Shown: piece after piece, positions 35,326 to 43,633 of the stretch
Layout: the number at the start of each line of letters is the position of its first letter
Position numbering within the stretch: the stretch's first letter is position 1
From: Nakamurella alba
GTDB taxonomy: Bacteria; Actinomycetota; Actinomycetes; Mycobacteriales; Nakamurellaceae
DNA: 64,000 bases
Assembly: GCF_009707545.1 (NCBI RefSeq)
Contig: NZ_WLYK01000012.1
Location: 1 to 64,000 of the forward strand
Direction: 5' to 3'
The notes under the pieces: generated by a model
What the model saw: the letters and a program-made list of their open reading frames with translations, nothing else
The model's database searches: none
Told to the model about the DNA's origin: nothing
Translations under genes and position numbers: made by a program

Positions 35326-36069
35326 ATGACCGAGCCGCCGTTCCGCATCACCGACCGCACGGTGACCGCACCGCTGATCCAGGACGTATCGGTGATCCGG
35401 CCGATGCTGTGGAAGGTGCGGATGCGCGGCGCCTTCATCGGCGAGGTCGACATCGAGGGCGCGGTCGAGGGTCTGCGGATCAACGGCGTCGACGTCGGGC
35501 CGCTGATCGAAGCCGAACTCGACCGGCGCGAGCCGCTGCGGGTGAAGATGCGGCCGGCCGACCCGGCCGGGTACCGGGAGGCGTGGGACCTGCTCGGGTC
35601 GCTCTGGGCCGACACGGTCGCCAAGGCGCGCACACTGCCGGAGGAGAAGCTGCACGAACAGGTCGACGGCGAGTGGTCGTTCGTGCAGACCCTGCGACAC
35701 CTGCTCTTCGCCACCGACATCTGGATCAGCCGGGTGATCCTCGGCGATCCCCGGCCGTGGCACCCGCTGGACCTGCCGTTCGACGAGATGCCCCCGGACC
35801 CGGAGGTGCCGTGGGACCGGGACGTCCGCCCGTCACTGGACGAGGTGCTGGCGCTGCGCGCCGACCGGGTGCGCACCATGGGCGAGGTGATCGACGGGCT
35901 GACCCCGGAGTACCTCGCCTCCCGCACCGTCCCGGTCGACGGCCCGGGATTCCCGGAGCCGCGGGACTATCCGGTCGGCGAGGTGCTCACCACCATCCTC
36001 ATCGAGGAGTGGTACCACCGGAAGTACGCGGAGCGGGACCTGGACATCCTGCTGGGCCAGGACCGGTAG
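35326..36069 (+). CDS. DinB-superfamily protein
   Basis: 247 residues from ATG 35326. The first 75 residues (IEGAVEGLRINGVDVGPLIE) resemble the short N-terminal block found before DinB_2 domains. The four-helix DinB domain follows, with likely metal-binding His in TLRHLLFATDIWISR and EEWYHRKYAERDLD. DinB-fold proteins include thiol transferases (mycothiol-dependent in actinomycetes). No specific reaction can be assigned. Divergent from the MarR gene, sharing its regulatory region. Confidence 0.82.
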   Translation: MTEPPFRITDRTVTAPLIQDVSVIRPMLWKVRMRGAFIGEVDIEGAVEGLRINGVDVGPLIEAELDRREPLRVKMRPADPAGYREAWDLLGSLWADTVAKARTLPEEKLHEQVDGEWSFVQTLRHLLFATDIWISRVILGDPRPWHPLDLPFDEMPPDPEVPWDRDVRPSLDEVLALRADRVRTMGEVIDGLTPEYLASRTVPVDGPGFPEPRDYPVGEVLTTILIEEWYHRKYAERDLDILLGQDR

Positions 36070-36150
36070 ATCGGCGTATCAGCGGCCGCACCGGGCGACT
36101 CCTCGCCGTCGACGTGTCGGCGCCCGGCCGACCAGCGAGAGGACATCCCG

Positions 36151-36372
36151 ATGAGCCGGTTCGTCACCGTCCGCCCGTCACAGCAGTACGCGGAGCAGTA
36201 CCTGCGTGGACGGATCGAGGACGCCCTGATCAATCTCGACCAGGTGATCGCGGTGACCACCCATCCCGAGTTCCCGGCGTCCACCAGCATCGTGACCCTG
36301 GTGGACGGGAAGTCCTTCCACTCCGACCTGACCGTGCAGGGTTGGAAGGAACCGCTCGGCGTGGCCGATTGA
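36151..36372 (+). CDS. small conserved-looking protein of unknown function
   Basis: 73 residues, GAGG 8 nt before the ATG. Sequence begins MSRFVTVRPSQQYAEQYLRG and contains a probable beta-strand pair (VIAVTTHPEF, STSIVTLVDGKSFHSDLTV). I do not recognise a family. There is no signal peptide or membrane segment. Codon usage matches its neighbours, and the Shine-Dalgarno supports a real gene. Confidence 0.65.
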   Translation: MSRFVTVRPSQQYAEQYLRGRIEDALINLDQVIAVTTHPEFPASTSIVTLVDGKSFHSDLTVQGWKEPLGVAD

Positions 36373-36394
36373 AGTGGTGGCCCCGTTGACACGG

Positions 36395-36772
36395 TCACGT
36401 GGTCGCGGTGATCCACCGTTGCGCCAGGTCGGCGACGACCTGGGTGTGTCGATCGGCCTCGGAGGCCGTGGAGAGCGCGATGATTCCGCGGTCCCCGCGC
36501 CATTCGATCAGCCCGGTCGGGTCGTCGAAGACGAAGGTGGCCGCGTCGGCCCGCACCGCGGCTCCCCGGTGCAGGATCACCTGGATCCGCCGACCCGGGT
36601 GCAGCCGGAAGGTCACCCGGTGCTCCCCTGCACGACCGAAGCTCGGCGCATTCCACTTCACGTCCTTGGTGATCCGTGGATCGACGGCGAGGATGGCGGC
36701 GCGGAGGGCCACCACCTGTGCGCGGAGCGGATGTTCGAGCTCCGCCAGGTAGCGGTCGACGTTCTCGGCCAT
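36395..36772 (-). CDS. DUF1801-family protein
   Basis: 125 residues. The YdhG-like fold is indicated by LRAAILAVDPRITKDVKWNA followed by PSFGRAGEHRVTF and RIQVILHRGAA. The family is widespread and uncharacterised, structurally related to frataxin-like folds. Convergent with the 73-residue gene (ends 36372). Confidence 0.85.
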   Translation of the reverse strand: MAENVDRYLAELEHPLRAQVVALRAAILAVDPRITKDVKWNAPSFGRAGEHRVTFRLHPGRRIQVILHRGAAVRADAATFVFDDPTGLIEWRGDRGIIALSTASEADRHTQVVADLAQRWITATT

Positions 36773-36808
36773 GCGGCACTTCCCTTCTCCCGGAGCAGCT
36801 TTCGTGGT

Positions 36809-37138
36809 TCACCGCCGCCGGTCGGCGCAGTCGACGCAGCGGGTGGCGGTGGGTTGGACCTCGAGCCGACCGGGCGGGATGACCCGGCCGCAGCGCTCGC
36901 AGACGCCGTAGGTGCCGGCGCCGTCCCGGCGGATGGCGTCGTCCAGCCCGGCCAGCCGCGCCGCAGCTGCCTGCCGCAGGCTCTCCAGCCGGGACCACTC
37001 GGCCGACAACGGTGAGCCGTCCGGGTCGTGCTCGTCGTCGTCGTGATCGGACCGCAGCGCGCGGAAGGCGGCGAGATCGGCATCCACGGCCGCGATGTCG
37101 GCCAGCGCCTGCTGCCGCAGCCGCTCCAGGTCGGTCAC
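36809..37138 (-). CDS. TraR/DksA-type zinc-finger protein
   Basis: 109 residues, GTG start overlapping the TGA of the CitE-like gene. A coiled-coil N-terminus with an acidic tip (SDHDDDEHDPDG) is followed by the zinc finger CERCGRVIPPGRLEVQPTAT ending in CVDC. DksA-like proteins bind the RNA polymerase secondary channel. Small actinobacterial ones are related to RbpA-independent or CarD-independent regulators of unclear role. It is the last gene of the fgd operon, an unexpected partner for metabolic enzymes. Confidence 0.85.
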   Translation of the reverse strand: MTDLERLRQQALADIAAVDADLAAFRALRSDHDDDEHDPDGSPLSAEWSRLESLRQAAAARLAGLDDAIRRDGAGTYGVCERCGRVIPPGRLEVQPTATRCVDCADRRR

Positions 37139-37950
37139 CCGAGCAGGCCGCGGGCCTGCGCGAGCACCGGCTCGTCGATCATCTGCCCGCGGAACCGGAA
37201 CACCCCGGGCGCACCCTCGGCCGCGGCGAGCACCGCACGCGCCCACTCCACCCGCTCCGCCGACGGCCGGTAGGCGGCGCGGATCGCCGCGACCTGCGTC
37301 GGGTGGATGCATGCCGTGGCCGAGAAGCCGGAAGCCGCAGCATCTTCCGCCTCGGCGGCGAGACCGTCGAGATCGGCGATGTCCAGGTGCACGGCGTCGA
37401 CGGCGATCTTCCCGTACGCCCCGGCGGCCAGCAGCACCTGTGAGCGGGCGGCGCGGGCCACGTCCCGGTACCCGCCGTCCGGGCGGCGACTGGACGTGCC
37501 GCCGAGCGAGGCGACCAGATCCTCCGCGCCCCACATCAGGCCGGCGACGGCCGGGTGCGCAGCGAGCTCCGGTGCGGCCAGCACGCCGCGGGCGGTCTCG
37601 CACAACGCCAGCACCCGGGCATCCGGCACCGCATCGAGCACGGCCGAGAGGTCCTGCGCCGACGATGCTTTCGCCACCACGACGAGACGGATCGCGGTCC
37701 GGGCGACGGCGTCGAGGTCGGCCCGCCAGTGCTCCCCGCCGACCTGGTTGATCCGGACCAGGGTGCGGGCCGGATCGGGCGCGGCGGCCACCAGGGCCTG
37801 CCTGGCCGCCGGCTTGTCGAGCGGCGCGACCGCGTCCTCCAGGTCGAGGATCACCGCGTCGGCAGCTGCCGCCGCTTTGCCGTACCGGTCAGGACGGTCG
37901 CCGGGGCAGAACAGCAGGGCCGGTCCGGGGAGGGGGTGCACAGCCGTCAT
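37135..37950 (-). CDS. CitE-like HpcH/HpaI-family lyase
   Basis: 271 residues from ATG 37950 (an adjacent ATG at 37953 is also possible). Citrate-lyase-beta-like fold: LFCPGDRPDRYGKAA at the N-terminus, VILDLEDAVAP with metal-binding Glu/Asp, LVRINQVGGEHW, CETARGVLAAPELA, and LMWGAEDLVASLGG. Stand-alone CitE-like enzymes cleave citramalyl-, malyl- or related 3-hydroxyacyl-CoA. Its overlap with a MaoC hydratase gene parallels the mycobacterial Rv2498c/Rv2499c pair linked to itaconate/leucine breakdown. Confidence 0.88.
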   Translation of the reverse strand: MTAVHPLPGPALLFCPGDRPDRYGKAAAAADAVILDLEDAVAPLDKPAARQALVAAAPDPARTLVRINQVGGEHWRADLDAVARTAIRLVVVAKASSAQDLSAVLDAVPDARVLALCETARGVLAAPELAAHPAVAGLMWGAEDLVASLGGTSSRRPDGGYRDVARAARSQVLLAAGAYGKIAVDAVHLDIADLDGLAAEAEDAAASGFSATACIHPTQVAAIRAAYRPSAERVEWARAVLAAAEGAPGVFRFRGQMIDEPVLAQARGLLG

Positions 37951-38423
37951 CATGCCTCCGCCGGCCGACAGCGCATCATCACGGACCGCTCGGCCACGGC
38001 CACCACCTCGTCGTGCTGGTTCCGCCCGGTGTGCTCGAGCACCACCACGCCCTGACCCGGACGGCTCCGGGACAGGCGCTTCGAGACCAGCCGGGATTCC
38101 GCGACCAGGGTGTCGCCGTGCCGCACGGGGGTCGGGAAGGACACCGCACCGAACCCCAGGTTGGCCACGATGGTGCCCTGGGTGAGCTGCCCGACGGACA
38201 GCCCCACCAGCGTCGACAGGGTGAACATGCTGTTCACCAGCCGACCGCCGAAGTCCTGCGCGGCGGACCAGGGTTCGTCCAGGTGCAGCGCCTGCGGGTT
38301 CATCGTCAACGTCGTGAACAGGACGTTGTCCGCCTCGGTGACCGTGCGGCCCGGGCTGTGCCGGTACACCACATCCGGCTCGAACTCCTCGAACCACAGC
38401 CCGCGCTGCACGATCTCCCGCAT
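37950..38423 (-). CDS. MaoC-like acyl-CoA dehydratase
   Basis: 157 residues from ATG 38423. Hot-dog fold: WFEEFEPDVVYRHSPGRTVT, then EADNVLFTTLTMNPQALHLD (catalytic Asn/His region of MaoC hydratase 2), and NSMFTLSTLVGLSVG. It overlaps the CitE-like gene by 1 nt and lies 17 nt after fgd. By analogy with mycobacterial MaoC/CitE pairs it may hydrate mesaconyl- or itaconyl-CoA; that is inference from context. Confidence 0.88.
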   Translation of the reverse strand: MREIVQRGLWFEEFEPDVVYRHSPGRTVTEADNVLFTTLTMNPQALHLDEPWSAAQDFGGRLVNSMFTLSTLVGLSVGQLTQGTIVANLGFGAVSFPTPVRHGDTLVAESRLVSKRLSRSRPGQGVVVLEHTGRNQHDEVVAVAERSVMMRCRPAEA

Positions 38424-38440
38424 CCGGGCAGTCCAGCGGG

Positions 38441-39445
38441 TCAGGCCAGCTCGCGCAACTTCGGCACGACGTCCTCGGTGAACTGCGTCAGGAAGCGCTC
38501 CTGGTCGTGCCCCGGCCCGTGGAACACCAGGTGGTTGAGTCCGGCGTCGGTGTACTGCTTGATCTGGGCCACCGCCTCGTCCGGGTCGGAGGCGACGATC
38601 CAGCGCTTGGCGACCTGCTCGATCGGCAGCTCGTCGGCCAGCCGTTCCATCTCCACCGCCGAGTCGACGGTGTGCTTCTGCTCGGCGGTCAGCGACAGCG
38701 GCGCCCAGAACCGGGTGTTCTCCAGCGCCTTCTCCGGATCGCGGTCGTAGGAGACCTTGATCTCGATGGTGTTGTCGATCGTGCTCGCATCGCGGCCGGC
38801 CTTCTCCGCACCCTCGGCCACCGCGGGCATCAGCTTCTCGGTGTAGAGGTCCATGCCCTTGCCGGAGGTGCAGATGAAGCCCTCGCCGGAGCGGCCGGCG
38901 TACTTGGCGACCAGCGGGCCGCCGGCGGCGATGTAGACCGGGACGGGGGTGTCCGGCCGGTCGTAGATGCTGGCGTTGACGAGCTTGTAGTACTCGCCGT
39001 CGAAGTCGACGGAGTCCTCGGTCCACAGCTTGCGCATCAGCGTGATCGACTCGCGCAGCCGGGCGAAACGCTCCTTGAACTCCGGCCACTCGCGGCCCGA
39101 GACGGCGATCTCGTTGAGCGCCTCGCCGGTGCCCGCGCCGAGGATGACGCGGTTGTCGAAGAGCAGCGCCATGGTGGCGAAGGTCTGCGCCATGACGGCC
39201 GGGTTGTACCGGAAGGTCGGGGTGGTGACGCTGGTGCCGATCTGCACCCGCTTCGTCCGCTCGCCGACCGCCGCCATCCAGGTGAAGGCGGCCGGGGCGT
39301 GGCCGCCCTCGTGCCGCCAGGGCAGGAAGTGGTCGGAGACCCACACGCTGTCCAGGCCGAGCTGCTCCGCGCGGACCGCGTACTCCACCAGATCACGCGG
39401 ACCGAACTGCTCCGCCGACGCCTTGTACCCGAGCTTGAGTTCCAC
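38441..39445 (-). CDS. fgd: F420-dependent glucose-6-phosphate dehydrogenase
   Basis: 334 residues from GTG 39445. The N-terminus [20 protein letters not shown] and the segments [37 protein letters not shown] and [18 protein letters not shown] agree closely with mycobacterial Fgd1. Active-site His39 and Trp43 (SDHFLPW) and Glu108 (GTGEALNE) correspond to Fgd1 His40, Trp44 and Glu109. It oxidises glucose-6-phosphate while reducing F420, supplying F420H2 to the cell's F420 enzymes. It is first gene of an operon with MaoC, CitE-like and DksA-like genes. Confidence 0.95.
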   Translation of the reverse strand: MELKLGYKASAEQFGPRDLVEYAVRAEQLGLDSVWVSDHFLPWRHEGGHAPAAFTWMAAVGERTKRVQIGTSVTTPTFRYNPAVMAQTFATMALLFDNRVILGAGTGEALNEIAVSGREWPEFKERFARLRESITLMRKLWTEDSVDFDGEYYKLVNASIYDRPDTPVPVYIAAGGPLVAKYAGRSGEGFICTSGKGMDLYTEKLMPAVAEGAEKAGRDASTIDNTIEIKVSYDRDPEKALENTRFWAPLSLTAEQKHTVDSAVEMERLADELPIEQVAKRWIVASDPDEAVAQIKQYTDAGLNHLVFHGPGHDQERFLTQFTEDVVPKLRELA

Positions 39446-39535
39446 CTGAGGATCCTTCCGGCACTTCCGGCCTCACCGGCCGCCACGGCCGGGACCGGCC
39501 GAAACCCCACTATTGCACGCCCGGTCGAGGGTCCG

Positions 39536-40894
39536 TCAGGCGGCCACGGGCACGTTCGCGGTGCGCGACCGGCCGAGCGCCAGCACCATGAGAGCCGCGA
39601 CCACGCCGGTGATCCCGGCCACCAGGAAGGCCGCCGACAGCCCCGTCGCGGCGCCGCCCTGCGCGGTCCAGACGGTGCCCAGCACGGCGATGCCGATGGC
39701 GAACCCCAACTGCCGCATGGTGTTCACCATGCCGGCGGCCATGCCGCCGCGCTGCACCGGGACCGCACCCATGGCGGCGGAGGACAAGGTGGGTGTGGCC
39801 AGGCCCACGCCGAGCCCGGTCACCACCAGGCCGGCGAGCAGGGCCGGCCAACTGGAGCTGTCGTCGACCATCAGAGCGTCCAGCAGGGCGCCGATGCCGA
39901 TCAGCGCGAGGCCGGCGGCGATGATCGGGCCGGGTGCCCGGTGGTGCAGGTGCCGGCCGATCACCGCGGAGACCAGGAAGGCGGCGCCGGCCATCGGCAG
40001 GCTGACCAGCCCGGCCTGCACCGGCGACAGCCCCAGCACGGCCTGCAGCCAGATCGACGCGTAGGTCAGCGCTGCGAAAGCCGCGAAGTTGAGCACCAGC
40101 GCGGCCAGCAGGGTGCGCACGAAACCGCGACGGCGGAACAGGGCGAGATCGACCATGGCGTCGGCGGACCGGGCCTCGCGGGCGACGAAGCCGATCAGTC
40201 CGGCCGTGGCGACCACGAAGCTGAGAACCACGACCGGCCGGCCCCAGCCGGTGCCGGCCTCGATCAGGCCGTAGGTGAGGAAGCCGGCGAACACGGTGAA
40301 CGCCGCGATGCCGGGCAGGTCGATCCGCCGATCCCGCTGTCGCACGTCGGCCGGAAGTGCCTTCATCGCAAGGGCGATCGCGGCCACGCTCACCGGCAGG
40401 TTGACCAGGAAGATCCAGTGCCAGGACAGGCCCTGGGTCAGCACGCCGCCGAGGATCGGGCCGACCGCGGCCGACGCGCCGCTGACCGCGCCCCAGACCC
40501 CGTAGGCCGTGCCACGGTCGCGGCCGCTGTAGGAGCTGTTCAGCAGCGCGAAGGTGGTGGCGAACATCGCCGCCGCGCCGATGCCCTGCACCGCGCGGGC
40601 GGCGATCAGCACGCCGGAGTCCGGGGCGAGCGCGCAGGCCAGCGACGACAGGGCGAAGACACCCAGGCCCGCGATGTAGGAGATGCGGTGGCCGATGAGG
40701 TCGGCGACGCCGCCCAGGCCGAGGAGGAGGGCGGCCAGGGTGAGCGCGTAGGCGTCCATCACCCACTGCAGGGCGGAGAAGGAGGTACCGAGGGATCGGG
40801 CCATGTCCGGCAGCGCGACGTTCACGATGGTCACGTCGACCAGCAGCATGAAGGTGCCCAACGACACCACGACCAGTGGCATCCACTTGCGCAT
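39536..40894 (-). CDS. MFS multidrug exporter (EmrB/QacA DHA2-type)
   Basis: 452 residues from ATG 40894 with AGGAG 8 nt upstream. MPLVVVSLGTFMLLVDVTIV and NVALPDMARSLG are the DHA2 first-helix signature. The MFS loop motif is GGVADLIGHR, and motif C is GAVSGASAAVGPILGGVL. Hydrophobic segments suggest 12-14 TMs. Drug export is the usual role. Divergent from a tandem Lrp-type regulator (41036), which likely governs it. Confidence 0.92.
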   Translation of the reverse strand: MRKWMPLVVVSLGTFMLLVDVTIVNVALPDMARSLGTSFSALQWVMDAYALTLAALLLGLGGVADLIGHRISYIAGLGVFALSSLACALAPDSGVLIAARAVQGIGAAAMFATTFALLNSSYSGRDRGTAYGVWGAVSGASAAVGPILGGVLTQGLSWHWIFLVNLPVSVAAIALAMKALPADVRQRDRRIDLPGIAAFTVFAGFLTYGLIEAGTGWGRPVVVLSFVVATAGLIGFVAREARSADAMVDLALFRRRGFVRTLLAALVLNFAAFAALTYASIWLQAVLGLSPVQAGLVSLPMAGAAFLVSAVIGRHLHHRAPGPIIAAGLALIGIGALLDALMVDDSSSWPALLAGLVVTGLGVGLATPTLSSAAMGAVPVQRGGMAAGMVNTMRQLGFAIGIAVLGTVWTAQGGAATGLSAAFLVAGITGVVAALMVLALGRSRTANVPVAA

Positions 40895-41005
40895 GAGAAG
40901 TGCTCCTGAGAGTGCACAGGGGCCGCGACCGTGTCGCCGGCCACGGCGGGCCGCACGGCGTGCGGCAACGTCGACAAGGATCTGGCGCTTCCCGGCTCGA
41001 CTCCA

Positions 41006-41029
41006 GCCAGAATGCATCTGGCGTAGATT
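41006..41029 (+). promoter_or_regulatory. Lrp palindrome and leaderless -10
   Basis: GCCAGA-ATGCA-TCTGGC is an inverted repeat (41006-41022). TAGATT at 41024-41029 lies 6 nt before ATG 41036, so the operator abuts the -10. The element ATCTGGCG occurs both here (41016-41023) and 36 bp upstream (40980-40987), giving regularly spaced Lrp-like half-sites. Confidence 0.55.
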
Positions 41030-41035
41030 TCCTCC

Positions 41036-42046
41036 ATGAGCGAGGCACCGATCGACGATCTCGATCGGCGGATCATCCGATCCGTCCAGATCCACCCGCG
41101 AGCTCCGATGAACCTGTTGGCCCGAGCACTGGAGGTGTCCGAGCAGACGGTGTCCCGCCGGTTCCAGCGGTTGCGCGGGGAGGGCGTGGTCCGCGTCATC
41201 GGCCTGGTGGATCCGCGGCGGCTGGGCCAGGTCGACTGGACGGTCCGGCTCACCTGCCGTCCGCACGCGGCCCGCGCGGTGGCGCGCGCCCTCGCCGCCC
41301 GGGACGACGTGGCCTGGGTGGCACTCACCGGCGGCGGCGCCGAGATCATGGCCTCGATCCGGGCCCGCACCCGCGACCAGCGCGACGACCTGCTGCTCCG
41401 GCGCCTGCCCCGCACTGCCGAGGTGCTGTCGCTGCAGGCGATGATGGTGCTGCACCGGTTCGCCGGGCAGGAGGACGACTGGTCGGGATTCGGTGGCGAC
41501 CTGGCGGACGGGGCCGTGGCGCTGCTGCGCGAGCACCGGCCCGTCGTCGACCACGGTGCACCGGCCCCCGAACCGACCGCCGACGACGAGCCGATGCTGG
41601 CGGCGCTGCGCCGGGACGGCCGGACACCGGTGGCTGCGCTGGCGGCAGCGACCGGGTGGACCGCGGGACGGGTCACCCGGCGGTTGGATCACCTGATCGG
41701 CACCGGGACCCTCTACCTGGACGTCGATCTCGCGACGGCCCGGCTGGGATTCCCGCTGGACGTCATGCACTGGCTGGAGATCGAGCCGGCCCGGGTCCAC
41801 GAGTTCGGCGAGATACTCGGCCAGGAAAGCGATGTCAGCTTCTGTGCAGCGACCACCGGGTCGGCGAACCTGATGGCCGCCTCCACCCACGCCGATCTCG
41901 ACTCGCTTTACGACTTCACCGGCCGGGTCGGACGTCTCGGCCCGGGACTGCGTCATCTCGAGGTGGTGCCGGTGCTGCGCCGGCTGAAGCAAGCCGGGTC
42001 GCTGCTGGAGGGCAGTGGACTACGGGATCCTTCCGTGCCGGTATGA
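41036..42046 (+). CDS. tandem Lrp/AsnC-family regulator
   Basis: 336 residues made of two Lrp/AsnC units. HTH 1 (about 5-55): IDDLDRRIIRSVQIHPRAPM, NLLARALEVSEQTVSRRFQR. A RAM-like beta-alpha domain follows (about 65-150). HTH 2 (about 185-235): DEPMLAALRRDGRTPVAALA and GRVTRRLDHL. A second RAM-like domain closes the protein. Such fused Lrp proteins occur in actinomycetes. No Shine-Dalgarno; probably leaderless. Likely repressor or activator of the divergent MFS exporter. Confidence 0.88.
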   Translation: MSEAPIDDLDRRIIRSVQIHPRAPMNLLARALEVSEQTVSRRFQRLRGEGVVRVIGLVDPRRLGQVDWTVRLTCRPHAARAVARALAARDDVAWVALTGGGAEIMASIRARTRDQRDDLLLRRLPRTAEVLSLQAMMVLHRFAGQEDDWSGFGGDLADGAVALLREHRPVVDHGAPAPEPTADDEPMLAALRRDGRTPVAALAAATGWTAGRVTRRLDHLIGTGTLYLDVDLATARLGFPLDVMHWLEIEPARVHEFGEILGQESDVSFCAATTGSANLMAASTHADLDSLYDFTGRVGRLGPGLRHLEVVPVLRRLKQAGSLLEGSGLRDPSVPV

Positions 42047-42051
42047 ACGTG

Positions 42052-42933
42052 TCAGGCGGTGAGTGCGAGCTGCTGCCCGGCGACCGTCGCTCTCGCCTTC
42101 TCGGCGATCACCCGGAGGATCCGGGAGACCTGCATCTGGCTGACCCCGATCAGCTTGCCGATCTCGGACTGGGACAGCCCGCGGGTGAACCGCAGGTCCA
42201 CCACCCGGCGTTCACGCTCGGTCAGTCCGGCCATGATGTCGGCGATCACCATGCGATCCTCGACCGCGCCGAACCCGTCGTCCTCGGCGGCCAGCTGGCG
42301 ACCGTTCTCCTGCCCGGTGCGATCGGGGGCGTCCAGCGACACCGGGTACGAGATCGCCGCCACCTCCCGGGCCTCCCGGATGGAACCCACCGGCACGCCG
42401 ACGATCTCGCTCAGCTCGAGGTCGGTGTGCGGCTCGCCCTGCCGCCCGGCGTCCGCAGCGGTCATCGCCGCCCGGATCTCCTGCAGCTTGCGCGGCGGCC
42501 GGACCATCGCCGAGTGGTCACGGAAGTACCGCTTGATCTCCCCCGTCATCGTGGGGACGGCGTACTGGAGGAAGTCGTCGCAGTGCCCGGGCTCCCAGCG
42601 CTGGGCCGCCTTCACCAGGCCCAGCCAGGCCAACTGCTCGAGATCCGCGGCCTCGACACCCTTTCCGCGGTACCGGGCGGCGACCGCGCGCGCCGCGCCG
42701 CGGTGCTCGGTGATCACCCGGGTCATCAGCCGCCGCTTGGTGGCCGGGTCGGTGGACGCCACCATCTGCTCCAGCAACTGCCGGACCCGGGTGTGCCGCT
42801 CCTCGCGTGCGGATCCGGGTGCAGGCACCGCGGCGAGCGCGCGGCGGGCGGGAGCGACCGATCCGGGGGCGGACCCGTCGACAAGGGTGGTCATGGACGT
42901 GGTGCTGGACAGGGGGGTGAACTGGTCGGCCAC
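42052..42933 (-). CDS. RNA polymerase sigma factor, SigB/SigF/SigG family (second)
   Basis: 293 residues from GTG 42933, with GAGGAG (42940-42945) 6 nt upstream; an ATG at 43014 would add 27 residues. An N-terminal extension of about 50 residues is followed by region 2 (AADLEQLAWLGLVKAAQRWE, YAVPTMTGEIKRYFRDHSAM, VRPPRKLQEI), region 3, and region 4 (LTERERRVVDLRFTRGLSQS, IGKLIGVSQMQVSRILR). Closer to canonical SigF/SigB than the 11769 gene. No anti-sigma or anti-anti-sigma gene is adjacent. Confidence 0.93.
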   Translation of the reverse strand: MADQFTPLSSTTSMTTLVDGSAPGSVAPARRALAAVPAPGSAREERHTRVRQLLEQMVASTDPATKRRLMTRVITEHRGAARAVAARYRGKGVEAADLEQLAWLGLVKAAQRWEPGHCDDFLQYAVPTMTGEIKRYFRDHSAMVRPPRKLQEIRAAMTAADAGRQGEPHTDLELSEIVGVPVGSIREAREVAAISYPVSLDAPDRTGQENGRQLAAEDDGFGAVEDRMVIADIMAGLTERERRVVDLRFTRGLSQSEIGKLIGVSQMQVSRILRVIAEKARATVAGQQLALTA

Positions 42934-43072
42934 AAGAGGCTCCTCGACCGCAGGACCTCCGGCTGTTGCGTTCAACCAGGATGAGGCGGTGGTTCCCGGC
43001 CGCCGTCGGTCCATGCGCCGCCGATCGGACGAATCTGCGCCGCCGGTCCGGGTGACCCGGCAGGATCAGGTG

Positions 43073-43519
43073 ATGACGGATCGTGAACCGCAGCCGCACA
43101 CCCCCTTCCGGCCCGAGCGGGTGAGCCATCCCATGCCGCCGACGGTCCCCACCGGGCTCCGGCTGGAGCTGTCCCGGGCGCGGCTGCTGCCCGGCAGGGC
43201 GGACGAGCACCGGCAGTGGATGCAGGAACTGACCGACCGCTACGACGAATGCCTGGACACCCTGCCCGCCGAACGCGCGGCCTTCGAGGCGACCTTCCGG
43301 CACACCGAAGCCGACGGGTCGGAGTGGATGTACCACCTGCAACTCATCGGCGAGGACGGCCGCGGGCTGGACACGTCCAACCCGGTCGACGCGGCGCACG
43401 AGGCCTGGGCCCGTCGGGTGAAGGAGGCCGGCTGGGAGGAGCTGCGGCCGGTCTTCATGCTCGCGCCGCAGCACATCATGGACGCCCTGACCCACTGGGG
43501 CCGCACCGGCACTCCCTGA
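43073..43519 (+). CDS. DUF6176-like protein
   Basis: 148 residues from ATG 43073. After about 30 variable residues comes LELSRARLLPGRADEHRQWM, then QELTDRYDECLDTLPAERAA and MYHLQLIGEDGRGLDTSNPV, which resembles the ferredoxin-like DUF6176 family (assigned by pattern recollection). No function is known. Divergent from the sigma-factor gene, and convergent with the MscS gene across the 101-bp inverted-repeat element. Confidence 0.7.
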   Translation: MTDREPQPHTPFRPERVSHPMPPTVPTGLRLELSRARLLPGRADEHRQWMQELTDRYDECLDTLPAERAAFEATFRHTEADGSEWMYHLQLIGEDGRGLDTSNPVDAAHEAWARRVKEAGWEELRPVFMLAPQHIMDALTHWGRTGTP

Positions 43520-43529
43520 CCCTCCCACC

Positions 43530-43630
43530 CGCGAGGATCAAGATCGCCTGCGCGCGTGAAGATGTCGCCGTTGGGACGGGTGGTGCAGCAGTCAACCACT
43601 TCGTACGCGCCTGCGATCTTGATCCTCGCG
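43530..43630. repeat. 101-bp inverted-repeat element between convergent genes
   Basis: Perfect 18-bp terminal inverted repeats (CGCGAGGATCAAGATCGC at 43530-43547; complement at 43613-43630) enclose 65 nt. Complementarity continues imperfectly for about 14 nt inward on each side. The right repeat ends 3 nt before the MscS stop codon, and the left starts 11 nt after the DUF6176-like stop. There is no U-run. It could be a bidirectional terminator, a REP-type palindrome or a miniature inverted-repeat transposable element; terminal perfection and small size favour the last two. Confidence 0.7.
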
Positions 43631-43633
43631 CGG

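Noticed and set aside
38507-40909. 800-codon open frame on the plus strand
   Set aside because: Antisense to fgd and the MFS gene, which have unmistakable family motifs; its own product is compositionally biased.
43548-43612. A gene inside the 101-bp inverted-repeat element
   Set aside because: Only 65 nt between the arms, with no start plus ribosome-binding site giving a credible product.
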